Assembly (NCBI GenBank): GCA_003647645.1
Contig: QMNG01000004.1
Coordinates: 1 to 56,795, forward strand
Source: a candidate division Kazan bacterium
GTDB lineage: Bacteria > Patescibacteriota > Kazan-3B-28
Reading direction: 5' to 3'
DNA length: 56,795 bases
In this document: piece after piece, positions 35,110 through 42,475 of the stretch
Position numbering within the stretch: position 1 is the stretch's first letter
Layout of the letters: the number at the start of each line of letters is the position of its first letter
Program-made: the position numbers and the translations under genes
The notes under the pieces: generated by a model
The model's database searches: none
Told to the model about the DNA's origin: nothing
Seen by the model: only the letters and a program-made list of their open reading frames with translations

Positions 35110-35213
35110 GAATTCGCTCAATTTTAATATAGCGTCAAGCGAATTCTGCCCTCCGAAGTGCTATCTATATCACAAGAGGCAAATGACTTATTTGTAATGA
35201 GATGAAGCAAAGG
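35110..35213 (+). repeat. Structured tail behind tRNA-Thr(TGT), repeat unit 2
   Basis: The second copy of the unit at 34699. The opening stem AGAATTCGCT / AGCGAATTCT is perfect. The following CTGCCCTCCGAAG and ATCACAAGAGGC are identical to unit 1. No open frame is present. The rest of the stretch to 35408 contains only the promoter and leader of the RRM gene. Confidence 0.65.
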
Positions 35214-35285
35214 ATGGGCAAAACTATTTTACACTTCGCCTGGCTACGCCGAAAGGTAGTTACAATAGTGTTTTTTATTTTCCTA

Positions 35286-35313
35286 TTGCGTTTTTTGGGG
35301 CTTTGTGTATGAT
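35286..35313 (+). promoter_or_regulatory. Promoter of the RRM gene
   Basis: TTGCGT at 35286 and TATGAT at 35308, spacer 16. The leader of about 90 nt has no ribosome site near the ATG. Long leaders are common for cold-induced RNA-binding proteins; whether that applies is not shown. Confidence 0.5.
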
Positions 35314-35408
35314 TTATCCGAAAGTATGGTGATCTCATTTTGTTCGAAGTTTTCGAGTGTGTGAGACGGTCGCACCTACGGTATATTATTCAAGTATTGT
35401 TAATTCAC

Positions 35409-35675
35409 ATGGAAGAAAACAAGAACAAGTTGTTTGTTGGTGGAATTAGTTTCGATTCAACAGAGGATTCACTGAGAGATCTATTTTCTACAGTTGGAAC
35501 TGTGGAATCTGCTGTTATCATCACAGACAAAATGTCTGGTCGCTCCAAAGGTTTTGGCTTTGTTGAAATGGGTTCTGAAGAAGAAGCTCAGAAAGCCATC
35601 GCTGAATTGGACGGCAAAGATCTTGATGGCAGAACAATTGCTGTCAATGTCGCTCGTCCAAAAGTCGACAGATAA
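35409..35675 (+). CDS. RRM-domain RNA-binding protein
   Basis: An 88-residue protein consisting of one RNA recognition motif: RNP2 as LFVGGI (8-13) and RNP1 as KGFGFVEM (about 47-54), with the usual beta-alpha-beta order. It resembles the small RRM proteins of cyanobacteria and other bacteria, which bind single-stranded RNA. The ATG at 35409 is used; an upstream TTG (35340) would add an unrelated extension. It has its own promoter and terminator. Confidence 0.95.
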   Translation: MEENKNKLFVGGISFDSTEDSLRDLFSTVGTVESAVIITDKMSGRSKGFGFVEMGSEEEAQKAIAELDGKDLDGRTIAVNVARPKVDR

Positions 35676-35689
35676 ATCAAATTAGAAAC

Positions 35690-35719
35690 AAAAAGCTCCG
35701 GTATGCATCGGAGCTTTTT
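35690..35719 (+). terminator. Terminator after the RRM gene
   Basis: AAAAAGCTCCG and CGGAGCTTTTT pair around GTATGCAT; the T run follows. The rplK promoter starts five bases later. Confidence 0.9.
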
Positions 35720-35723
35720 GTTG

Positions 35724-35752
35724 TTGACTTTTACACTGTAGTGCTCAATAAT
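35724..35752 (+). promoter_or_regulatory. Promoter of rplK-rplA
   Basis: TTGACT at 35724-35729 and AATAAT at 35747-35752, spacer 17. The expected start of transcription is only a few bases before the ATG at 35763, and no ribosome site is present. Confidence 0.6.
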
Positions 35753-35762
35753 ATTCCTTGTT

Positions 35763-36209
35763 ATGGCAAAAAAAGTTTTAGCAGTTGTAAAGCTTCAGTG
35801 CGAGGCTGGAAAAGCTAACCCGGCTCCGCCAGTTGGTACTGCCTTGGGTCCCCACGGGATTCAGATTATGGATTTCTGCAAGCAATTTAATGACAGAACC
35901 AAAGATATGATGGGCAATGTTGTGCCGTCTGTAATTACTATCTATGAGGATAGGTCTTTTGATTTCATCCTTAAACAGCCACCGGCATCAGCGTTGATTA
36001 AAAAAATGTTGAATTTGGAAAAAGGTTCTGCCGTGCCTAACAAGGAGAAAGTGGCCAAGCTGACCAGAGCCCAGCTTAAAGAAATTGCCGAGAAGAAAAT
36101 GCCTGACCTAAACGCTAATAATATTGAAGCAGCAATGAAAATCATTGAAGGCACTGCTAAAAACATGGGTGTGGAAGTGCAGAATGGTCCAAACGGAATG
36201 AAAAAATAA
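35763..36209 (+). CDS. rplK: Ribosomal protein L11 (uL11)
   Basis: A 148-residue L11 with the N-terminal [18 protein letters not shown] segment and the C-terminal rRNA-binding domain ([14 protein letters not shown], then [19 protein letters not shown]). It forms the GTPase-associated centre with 23S rRNA and the L10-L12 stalk. Two bases separate it from rplA. Confidence 0.98.
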   Translation: MAKKVLAVVKLQCEAGKANPAPPVGTALGPHGIQIMDFCKQFNDRTKDMMGNVVPSVITIYEDRSFDFILKQPPASALIKKMLNLEKGSAVPNKEKVAKLTRAQLKEIAEKKMPDLNANNIEAAMKIIEGTAKNMGVEVQNGPNGMKK

Positions 36210-36211
36210 TT

Positions 36212-36892
36212 ATGGGAAGAAAATATGCGGAGGCTGTTGCCAAAGTAGACAAGAAGAAGCTTTACTCCGTTGATGAAGCGCTGAAATTAGTGAGGGAGAC
36301 CTCACCCGTGAAGTTTGATGCTACGGTTGAGTTGCACGTGCAGATGGGTCTGGATCCCAAACAGGCGGATCAAAATATTCGGGGAACAGTCAATATGCCG
36401 GCTGGTACAGGCAAGGTTCAGAAAGTATTGGTTATCGCCGGCGAGGCAGATGCCCAAAAGGCTGCTGCGGCCGGCGCTGACTTCGTTGGTCTTGACGATA
36501 TTATCGAGAAAATTGAGAAGGGCTGGATGGATTTTGATGTGGTTATTGCCACACCGGATGTTATGCCCAAAGTTGGTAAATTGGGACAAACATTAGGCAC
36601 CAAAGGCATGATGCCGAATCCTAAATCTGGCACAATAACAAAAGATATCGAAAAGGTAGTTAAAGAATTTAAGGCGGGTAAAATTGAGTTTCGTTTAGAC
36701 AAAGATGCCATTATACATTTGGGGCTGGGCAAAGTTTCTTTTAAACTGGAAGATTTAAAAGATAATTTTAACGCTCTGATGGCAGCCATTAAGACAGCCA
36801 AACCAGCCAGCGCCAAAGGCACCTACATTAAAAGAATTACTCTCACTAGTACAATGGGACCGGGAGTAAATGTGGACGTGACGTCTATCTAA
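36212..36892 (+). CDS. rplA: Ribosomal protein L1 (uL1)
   Basis: A 226-residue L1 with the RNA-binding blocks (VELHVQMGLDPKQADQNIRG split by family convention, GTVNMPAGTGK, and KGMMPNPKSGTIT). L1 forms the mobile stalk next to the E site and often represses its own operon. Some CPR groups lack L1, so its presence argues against those groups. The usual downstream partner rplJ is not adjacent: an element copy and the pyrimidine module intervene. Confidence 0.98.
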   Translation: MGRKYAEAVAKVDKKKLYSVDEALKLVRETSPVKFDATVELHVQMGLDPKQADQNIRGTVNMPAGTGKVQKVLVIAGEADAQKAAAAGADFVGLDDIIEKIEKGWMDFDVVIATPDVMPKVGKLGQTLGTKGMMPNPKSGTITKDIEKVVKEFKAGKIEFRLDKDAIIHLGLGKVSFKLEDLKDNFNALMAAIKTAKPASAKGTYIKRITLTSTMGPGVNVDVTSI

Positions 36893-36903
36893 ACTTTCTT
36901 TTC

Positions 36904-37085
36904 ACTACTTTTTAAAAAGTAGTATAAAACTTTATGCCAGTCAGCCTCTCTACGAACTAGTAGAGAATTTTTATGAAGGCTGACGCTAAACTCCCCCGAC
37001 AAGTCGGGGTCAAACAGTAGCTACGCTTCTATAAAAATTCTCTAAGTTCGTGACGCGCCGGCCTCCAATGGCTTGGATACTATAG
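36904..37085 (+). repeat. Dispersed structured element, copy C
   Basis: It starts 11 bases after the rplA stop with a perfect 20-base palindrome (ACTACTTTTT and its complement, 36904-36923). The long stem is ACGAACT-AGT-AGAGAATTTTTAT (up to 36974) against ATAAAAATTCTCT-A-AGTTCGT (from 37031). Inside lies AAACTC (36988), the hairpin CCCCGAC...GTCGGGG (36994-37009) and CAAACAG (37011-37017). The end (GGCTTGG...TATAGCC) is a weak version of the final hairpin. No gene lies between 36893 and 37189. Confidence 0.75.
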
Positions 37086-37189
37086 CCAGAGTTCCAACGC
37101 GGGGTTATTTACTCTGCGAAAAGAAGGGAATTTATTGATGGTTTGTTTTGCCAAATAAAAGTTATGTTAGAATGGTATGTGGAGGAGAT

Positions 37190-37690
37190 ATGGCGAGACC
37201 GAGTTGGGATGAGTATTTTTTAGATATTATGGCATCCGTTGCCAGGCGGTCGACTTGCGATAGAGGGAGAAGCGGCGCTTTAATAGTAAAAAATAAGAGG
37301 ATTTTAACCACTGGCTATGTCGGTTCGCCGGTGGGTTTGCCTCACTGCGATGACGTTGGACATGAGTTTAAGGAGACTATCCATGCTGATGGTCATGTTA
37401 GTAAACACTGTGTTCGCACAGTTCATGCTGAACAAAATGCTATTTGTCAGGCAGCGCGGTACGGTATTCCCATTGATGGAGCGACTCTCTATTGTACGAT
37501 GACACCGTGCTATGTTTGCGCCAAAATGATCATTAATGCGGGGATTAAACGAGTAGTGGCAGAGAAAGATTATCAAGCCAGTGCCGAAACAAAAAGGGTT
37601 TTTAGAGAAGCAGGAATTCAATTCGAACTTCTTAGTGAAGACATCAAGGAATATGCTGATCAGATAGGGGAAAAGATTGGAGGCAGATGA
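37190..37690 (+). CDS. comEB: dCMP deaminase (ComEB type)
   Basis: A 166-residue zinc deaminase converting dCMP to dUMP. The zinc and proton-shuttle motif HAEQNAI (His79, Glu81) and PCYVCAK (Cys107, Cys110) are intact, and SGALIVKNKRILTTGY marks the start of the fold. The ATG at 37190 follows GGAGGAGAT; an upstream TTG frame (37148) is discarded. The stop overlaps the dut start (ATGA). Confidence 0.93.
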   Translation: MARPSWDEYFLDIMASVARRSTCDRGRSGALIVKNKRILTTGYVGSPVGLPHCDDVGHEFKETIHADGHVSKHCVRTVHAEQNAICQAARYGIPIDGATLYCTMTPCYVCAKMIINAGIKRVVAEKDYQASAETKRVFREAGIQFELLSEDIKEYADQIGEKIGGR

Positions 37691-38118
37691 AGGTAAAGAT
37701 AAAAAGAATAGACAAATCGCTGCCCCTGCCGACCTATGAAACTGCCGGTGCGGTATGTTTTGATTTGTCTGCAAGAGAAAGTGTTATTGTGCAGCCGGGC
37801 GGGTTAGCAAAGATAAAGCTCAACATAATTGTGGAAACTCCGGCTGGTTATATGTTGATGTTGGTGCCGAGAAGCTCTTTGCCGGCTAAAAAACCGGGAT
37901 TAATTTATCCTCATGGGGTGGGTGTAATTGATCAGGACTATCGTGGACCGGATGACGAGCTGATGTTGCAGGTAAAAAATGTCGGCAGTCAGTCGGTTGA
38001 AATTAAAAGAGGTGAAAGAATAGCTCAGGCTGGGTTTGTGCGAATTGAACATGCCGAACTAGAGGAAGTTGAAGAAGTTGCCGCTTCAAGCCGCGGAGGG
38101 TTCGGCAGTACCGGGTAA
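37687..38118 (+). CDS. dut: dUTP diphosphatase
   Basis: A 143-residue trimeric dUTPase producing dUMP and keeping uracil out of DNA. The five motifs are seen: PTYETAGAVCFDLSA, PRSSLPAKK, GVIDQDYRGPDDE with the catalytic Asp and Tyr, RGERIAQAGF and the C-terminal SSRGGFGSTG that closes on the phosphates. The second motif differs slightly from the PRSGLA form. It overlaps comEB and is five bases from tmk. Confidence 0.96.
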   Translation: MKVKIKRIDKSLPLPTYETAGAVCFDLSARESVIVQPGGLAKIKLNIIVETPAGYMLMLVPRSSLPAKKPGLIYPHGVGVIDQDYRGPDDELMLQVKNVGSQSVEIKRGERIAQAGFVRIEHAELEEVEEVAASSRGGFGSTG

Positions 38119-38123
38119 TCTCT

Positions 38124-38723
38124 ATGTTTATTGTATTTGAAGGGGGGGATGGTTCAGGGCAGGATACACAGGCAGATCTTCTGCAGGATTACCTGATTGA
38201 TTTGGGGTATAAAGTATGGAGAACCAGAGAACCGACCAAGGGGGAGATTGGTCTTCGAATTAAAAGGATTTTGCAAGGCAAAGAACCCAAGCTTGGCGCC
38301 TTTGAACTGCAGGAACTGATGTCCAAAGATAGGGAAGAACATGTCAAAGACATTGAGAAAAGTCTGAAAAACGGTGAGATTGTAATTTCCAGTCGGTACT
38401 TTTACTCGACTCTGGTTTATGGAATGGCTGATGGAGTTAAATATAAAAAGTTGTGGGATTTGAACAAGAATTTTCTGCGCCCGGACATGGTTTTTTATCT
38501 GGACTTGGATCCTGCGCTGGCTATCGAGCGCATTGAGAAACGGGGGCAGCCCAAGGAGTTATTTGAGCGGCAGGAATTTTTGCGTAAGACTAGACAGGGA
38601 TTTTTGAGTTTAAAGAACAAGTTTCCAGAATTTAAAGTGATAGACGGTTCAGGCACAATTGAGCATGTGCACAACCTGATAACTGCCGAAGTTCGCAAAC
38701 ACCTAGAAGAGGTTACGGTTTAA
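38124..38723 (+). CDS. tmk: Thymidylate kinase with non-standard P-loop
   Basis: A 199-residue dTMP kinase by overall plan: MFIVFEGGDGSG at the start, TREPTKGEIG (substrate site), then SSRYFYSTLVYG in the position of the DRY motif, YLDLDPALAIERI, and a LID region with EKRGQPKELFERQEF. The P-loop reads GGDGSGQDTQ, with Gln (codon CAG) in the place of the Walker A lysine and Asp in the next place. The DRY Asp is Ser. These are key residues in characterised Tmk enzymes. The context (dut before, thyX after) supports the function. It may be a lineage variant. Confidence 0.88.
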   Translation: MFIVFEGGDGSGQDTQADLLQDYLIDLGYKVWRTREPTKGEIGLRIKRILQGKEPKLGAFELQELMSKDREEHVKDIEKSLKNGEIVISSRYFYSTLVYGMADGVKYKKLWDLNKNFLRPDMVFYLDLDPALAIERIEKRGQPKELFERQEFLRKTRQGFLSLKNKFPEFKVIDGSGTIEHVHNLITAEVRKHLEEVTV

Positions 38724-38740
38724 ATGACTCAGATGTTGAA

Positions 38741-38765
38741 GACCCGCTAAGCGAGGGGCTTTTTG
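38741..38765 (+). terminator. Terminator after tmk
   Basis: CCCGC - TAA - GCG(A)GGG followed by CTTTTT. It separates tmk from the thyX gene, which has its own ribosome site. Confidence 0.6.
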
Positions 38766-38808
38766 GTATGATACAATGCAGTGTGGAAAATTTTCCAGGA
38801 GGTGAACC

Positions 38809-39717
38809 TTGAGAAAAACAAAGCAGCGGGCCAATGTACCCGAGTTGGATGCTATCCTCGAGCGGAAGTTTCAGGTTCTTGATCAGGGGTTCATCCGTCT
38901 GGTCGATTATCTTGGCACCGAAGCTCGAATTGTGCAAGCGGCACGGGTTTCGCTTGGTAGGGGAACCACTACTCCGCAGCGGGATGCGGAGCTGATTCGG
39001 TATCTCTGGCGAAACAAGCATACCAGTCCGTTTGAACAGCTCCAGATCACCCTTCATTGTAAACTGCCTATCTTTGTGGCTCGTCAGTGGGTTCGTCACA
39101 GAACAGCCCGTCTTAATGAGCTCTCCGGCCGTTATTCTAAATTGCCCGATGAGTTCTATGTTCCTGGCTTGGGGCGTGTCCAATATCAGGCAACAGAAAA
39201 CAAACAGGGTAGTGAGGGCAGTCTTCCCAAGGACGAGGCCAGCCAAATTGTAAGGGTGATGAACGCCGGACGGGTTTTAACCCACAGTAACTACGAGGGC
39301 ATGGTGAAGCGGGGTGTAGCGCGAGAATTAGCGCGGATTGATCTGCCCTTGAGCACGTACACCCAGTGGTATTGGCAGATTGATTTGCACAACCTACTTC
39401 ATTTCTTAATGCTCCGGTGCAGCGAGCATGCTCAGTGGGAGTTCCGCCAGTACGCTAACACGATTAGGGATGAAATCGTTAGGCGGTGGGTGCCCACTGT
39501 ATGGCAGGCGTTTGAGGATTTTACACTGAAGGCACTCCATTTCACCCAGCCTGAAGTTGGTCTTTTGGCGTCTGTGATTAATGCCAGGAAGCTTAAGAAA
39601 CTTGTTGGGCAAGTGGAGAACGACTCTGCTCGGAAAGAGCTAGCCGCTCAGATCGGTGTGTCAACAACGGAACTTAAGGAAGTATCCGACAAACTCCAAC
39701 GTCTTTTGGACACCTAG
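38809..39717 (+). CDS. thyX: Flavin-dependent thymidylate synthase
   Basis: A 302-residue ThyX, longer than the usual 220-250. The signature RHRTARLNELSGRYS (from Arg97) fits the RHR-x7-S motif, preceded by FEQLQITLHCKLPIFVARQW. The C-terminal part has the substrate helix (SEHAQWEFRQYA). It methylates dUMP to dTMP using methylene-THF and FADH2. The start is TTG at 38809, supported by AGGAGG seven bases upstream. With comEB, dut and tmk it completes a route from dCMP/dUTP to dTDP. Its wording is richer in C-ending codons than that of the neighbours. Confidence 0.95.
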   Translation: MRKTKQRANVPELDAILERKFQVLDQGFIRLVDYLGTEARIVQAARVSLGRGTTTPQRDAELIRYLWRNKHTSPFEQLQITLHCKLPIFVARQWVRHRTARLNELSGRYSKLPDEFYVPGLGRVQYQATENKQGSEGSLPKDEASQIVRVMNAGRVLTHSNYEGMVKRGVARELARIDLPLSTYTQWYWQIDLHNLLHFLMLRCSEHAQWEFRQYANTIRDEIVRRWVPTVWQAFEDFTLKALHFTQPEVGLLASVINARKLKKLVGQVENDSARKELAAQIGVSTTELKEVSDKLQRLLDT

Positions 39718-39736
39718 AGTGTTTCAAGGGATACGG

Positions 39737-39762
39737 GCCCTGCCGTGAGGCGGGGCTTTTTT
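39737..39762 (+). terminator. Terminator after thyX
   Basis: GCCCTGCC - GTGA - GGCGGGGC followed by six T. The next promoter starts two bases later. Confidence 0.9.
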
Positions 39763-39763
39763 A

Positions 39764-39792
39764 TTGACATAAATTGCCGTTGTGTTTAGAAT
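39764..39792 (+). promoter_or_regulatory. Promoter of rplJ-rplL
   Basis: A perfect TTGACA at 39764-39769 and TAGAAT at 39787-39792 with a 17-base spacer. Confidence 0.85.
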
Positions 39793-39805
39793 AGCCAATG
39801 TATCC

Positions 39806-39895
39806 TTTAAAGACAGTAGGCAAACACTTAAGACCTACCGAGAAGGCGAGACAAGTCATTTTGTTTTAGCTAACTCGGTGAAAAGCCGAGGTTTT
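39806..39895 (+). promoter_or_regulatory. Ribosomal protein L10 leader with hairpin over the ribosome site
   Basis: The leader contains AGACAGTAGG ... CCTACCGAG (39811-39842), the form of the known L10 leader that binds the L10-L12 complex for feedback control. A second hairpin CTCGG - TGAAAAG - CCGAG (39874-39890) followed by GTTTTT lies directly before the ATG at 39897 and covers the only purine-rich ribosome site, so it could block translation or end transcription. The match is by motif recognition. Confidence 0.75.
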
Positions 39896-39896
39896 T

Positions 39897-40421
39897 ATGC
39901 CCAAGTCAAGAGAACAAAAAGAGCAGGCAGTTGCCACCTTAACTAAGGAGCTAAAGTCTAACGATTTTGGCGTACTGACCGATTTTACCGGTCTGTCGAT
40001 GATTGATTTAGATAATTTCAGAGCTAAAGCCAGAGAACAGGGGGTTAAATATACTATAGTTAAGACCGCTCTGTTGGATATAGCTGCTGAAAACGCGGGG
40101 CTGAAAGACATTAAGACTGCCAAAACCGGCAAGAGTTATGCTCTGGCGTTGGGCGGTAGGGACGAGGTTAGCATTTCAAAGTTGATTCACGGATTTGCTT
40201 TAGCCAGTGATAGCAGAGTAAATATTGTCTGTGGAATCATAAATGGCGAGATCGCACCGGCGGAAACAGTTCAGCAGTTGGCAATGTTGCCGTCCTATGA
40301 AGAATTGATGGCTAGGGTGGCTGGCAGCATGAATGCGCCGGTGTCTAATTTTGTTTATTCTATAAATTACACATTACAGTCGTTTTATAACGTTATAAAA
40401 GCTATACAAACAACAAAATGA
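39897..40421 (+). CDS. rplJ: Ribosomal protein L10 (uL10)
   Basis: A 174-residue L10. The N-terminal globular domain binds 23S rRNA near L11 (DFTGLSMIDLDNFRAKAREQG, TIVKTALLDIAAE), and the C-terminal helix, which carries L12 dimers, spans the last ~35 residues. It is expressed from its own promoter with an L10 leader and is followed by rplL. Confidence 0.96.
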   Translation: MPKSREQKEQAVATLTKELKSNDFGVLTDFTGLSMIDLDNFRAKAREQGVKYTIVKTALLDIAAENAGLKDIKTAKTGKSYALALGGRDEVSISKLIHGFALASDSRVNIVCGIINGEIAPAETVQQLAMLPSYEELMARVAGSMNAPVSNFVYSINYTLQSFYNVIKAIQTTK

Positions 40422-40442
40422 CCCTTCGACTATGCTCAGGGT
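40421..40442. repeat. Short dispersed repeat of the TGAGCATAGTCG type
   Basis: ACCCTTCGACTATGCTCAGGGT begins at the rplJ stop region. Only the ends are palindromic (ACCCT/AGGGT). Strings of this type are widespread in bacterial intergenic DNA; a related one lies near 29463. Confidence 0.5.
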
Positions 40443-40473
40443 AGATTAATAAAATTAATTTAGGAGAAAGATT

Positions 40474-41079
40474 ATGGCAGACAAAAAAGATACCACAGAG
40501 GAACAAGCAGCCGCTGATAGCGGGACCCCGCAGAACACGGTGGAGGAGAAAAAGGAGGAAGCCCCAAAGGAGGAACCTAAGGTCGAGTCCGGCTCCAGTT
40601 CTGGCGAAGCTACGCCGGACAAGGAAAAAGCAATGGTTGAGGAGCCCCAAGCTGAAGAATCTAAAGCTGAGCCGGCTAATCAAGTTGACACCAGCAAACT
40701 TTCCGATACGGCCAACAAAGTATTAGACATGGTTTCTGAAATGACTATATTGGAGCTGGCCGAACTAGTTAAGGTTCTAGAGGATAAGTTTGGAGTAAGC
40801 GCTGCTCCGGCTGTTGCAGCGGTAGCTGGCGGCGCGGCCGGCGAAGCGTCAGGCGAAACCGAGGGAAAAAGTACTTATAACGTCAATTTAACTGACACTG
40901 GCAGCAACAAAATCGGCGTGATCAAAGCAGTCCGTGAAGTTACAGAGCTGGGCTTGAAAGAAGCTAAAGATTTAGTTGAGGCTGCTCCCAAGCTTGTTCG
41001 CGAAAATGTCAAAAAGGAAGAAGCTGAAGAGATTAAGAAAAAGCTTGAAGCCGCTGGTGCCAAAGTGGAGTTAACTTAG
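40474..41079 (+). CDS. rplL: Ribosomal protein L7/L12 (bL12) with long acidic N-terminal extension
   Basis: A 201-residue bL12 where about 125 is normal. The last ~125 residues are standard: dimerisation helices ([20 protein letters not shown]), an Ala/Gly hinge ([17 protein letters not shown]) and the factor-binding domain ([25 protein letters not shown]). About 75 residues of Glu/Lys/Ala/Pro/Ser-rich, probably disordered sequence precede them. The ribosome site AGGAG before the ATG at 40474 and the open frame support the long form; no good start lies at the expected domain border. The extension sits at the end that contacts L10. Confidence 0.95.
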   Translation: MADKKDTTEEQAAADSGTPQNTVEEKKEEAPKEEPKVESGSSSGEATPDKEKAMVEEPQAEESKAEPANQVDTSKLSDTANKVLDMVSEMTILELAELVKVLEDKFGVSAAPAVAAVAGGAAGEASGETEGKSTYNVNLTDTGSNKIGVIKAVREVTELGLKEAKDLVEAAPKLVRENVKKEEAEEIKKKLEAAGAKVELT

Positions 41080-41268
41080 CCGCATTTTGCGTGCCCAAAA
41101 CGCGGCGCAAAAGGGCACACCATTCACAAATTTATTAGTCAAAAAACAAAACTGCCTTACTGGCTATCGCTGAACTCGCTACGCTCGAACAGCAGCTTCG
41201 CCAACGGCAGTTTTGTAATTGACTGACATAATTTGCTCAATGGGGTATATTGGCTTCGCCAAGCGGAA
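41079..41268 (+). repeat. Dispersed structured element, copy D
   Basis: The first hairpin GCCGCATTTTG ... CAAAACGCGGC (41079-41106) overlaps the last base of the rplL stop. Then come TTCACAAATTTATTAGTC, the long stem CAAAACTGCC (41147-41156) / GGCAGTTTTG (41206-41215), the apical GAACTC - short hairpin - CGAACAG (41172-41192), ATAATTTGCTCAATGGGG, and the final hairpin TTGGCTTCGCCAA (41250-41262) with GCGGAAGAG. That purine tail sits nine bases before the tgt ATG and could serve as its ribosome site. Confidence 0.8.
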
Positions 41269-41278
41269 GAGATTTTTT

Positions 41279-42361
41279 ATGAGTATTGATTTTGAAATTA
41301 GGGCTAAGGATGGGAGGGCGAGGGCTGGTGTTATCACAACCAAGCGGGGAGAGATTAAAACTCCGACAGTGACGGTTAATTTTACCCCGGCGCTTTTGCG
41401 TAGTGGTTTAGAGCCGGCACAAGTTAAGGAATTAGGCGTGGATTTAGTATTAGTAAATACTTTGCATACATATTTATCAAATGTAGGCGATATTCATGAA
41501 TTTTTAGGTTGGGCTGGACCAGTGATGGCGGACTCTGGTGGCTTTCAGATGATTTCGCTAGCTGACAAGTTAAATGTGAAAAACCATGGAATTGAATTTA
41601 TCATTGATGAAAAAAAACTCTTTTTTACTCCAGAGAAAATTCTGGATATTCAGCGGAATATGAGTGTTGATTTGATGATGCCGCTTGATTATGTGGTCAG
41701 CGTGCGGAAAAAGAACATCTGGTTATTTGTTAAATCGGTAATTAGAACAGAACGTTGGTTCAAACAGACGCATACAACAGATTTTGATAATCTTTATTAC
41801 ATCGTGCAAGGTGGAACAAGCAGTTTGGCGCGCTATCTTAGTTTAAAAAATGCTAATGCATGGCTTAGCCGAGGCATATCGGCTGTAGCTCTGGGCGGCA
41901 TCTCTTTGGGTGAAACTAAGGACGAGATTTATCAAACGGTAAAATTTTGTTGTGACAGATTGCCAGAAGATAAACCACGGCACTTGTTGGGCGTAGGGGA
42001 GCCGGATGATCTAATTCGGTGTATTGGTTTAGGCGTCGATACTTTCGATTGTGTGGTAGCTACTCGCGAGGCTCGGCACGGCAGGGTATGGACCGGTAAA
42101 GGACCGATTCGCCTGTTAAAAAGTGATTATGCAGAAGATAGGCGAGTTATTGATGAGGATTGTGACTGTCCAACTTGCAGAGCGGGTAAAACCAGAGCCG
42201 AGCTTCGGGCGGGCTTGAAATTGGGGAACAGTGATACAAAAATTGACCTTATGCTCCACAATATTCGATTTATGATGCGGCTGATGGAACAGGCCCGACA
42301 GGCTATCGAAGATGGGGTATATTCTCAATTTCAAAACAGGTTTTGGAGATCACGTAAATAG
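41279..42361 (+). CDS. tgt: tRNA-guanine transglycosylase
   Basis: A 360-residue TGT that swaps the wobble guanine of GUN tRNAs for a queuine precursor. The nucleophile region MADSGGFQMISL, the catalytic-loop GGISLGETKDEIYQTV and the zinc site CDCPTC ... LHNIRF are present. The ATG at 41279 is chosen because the element tail GGAAGAG precedes it; the frame is open 20 codons further but only through repeat sequence. tRNA-Tyr(GTA) at 34836 is a possible substrate. No queuosine synthesis genes are in the window. Confidence 0.95.
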   Translation: MSIDFEIRAKDGRARAGVITTKRGEIKTPTVTVNFTPALLRSGLEPAQVKELGVDLVLVNTLHTYLSNVGDIHEFLGWAGPVMADSGGFQMISLADKLNVKNHGIEFIIDEKKLFFTPEKILDIQRNMSVDLMMPLDYVVSVRKKNIWLFVKSVIRTERWFKQTHTTDFDNLYYIVQGGTSSLARYLSLKNANAWLSRGISAVALGGISLGETKDEIYQTVKFCCDRLPEDKPRHLLGVGEPDDLIRCIGLGVDTFDCVVATREARHGRVWTGKGPIRLLKSDYAEDRRVIDEDCDCPTCRAGKTRAELRAGLKLGNSDTKIDLMLHNIRFMMRLMEQARQAIEDGVYSQFQNRFWRSRK

Positions 42362-42475
42362 CCCCGGGCGGACTACGCGCAATTATAAGTAGTTGAGATC
42401 ACTATCTGTATTGTGTGTTTGACAGATGAGAAGTATTTATGTATCCTGAATATCCACTCCCAGAGCTAATTTATT

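Noticed and set aside
34623-35213. CRISPR-like repeat array
   Set aside because: Only two units, about 105 nt each, each attached to a tRNA; no short direct repeats with spacers and no cas genes.
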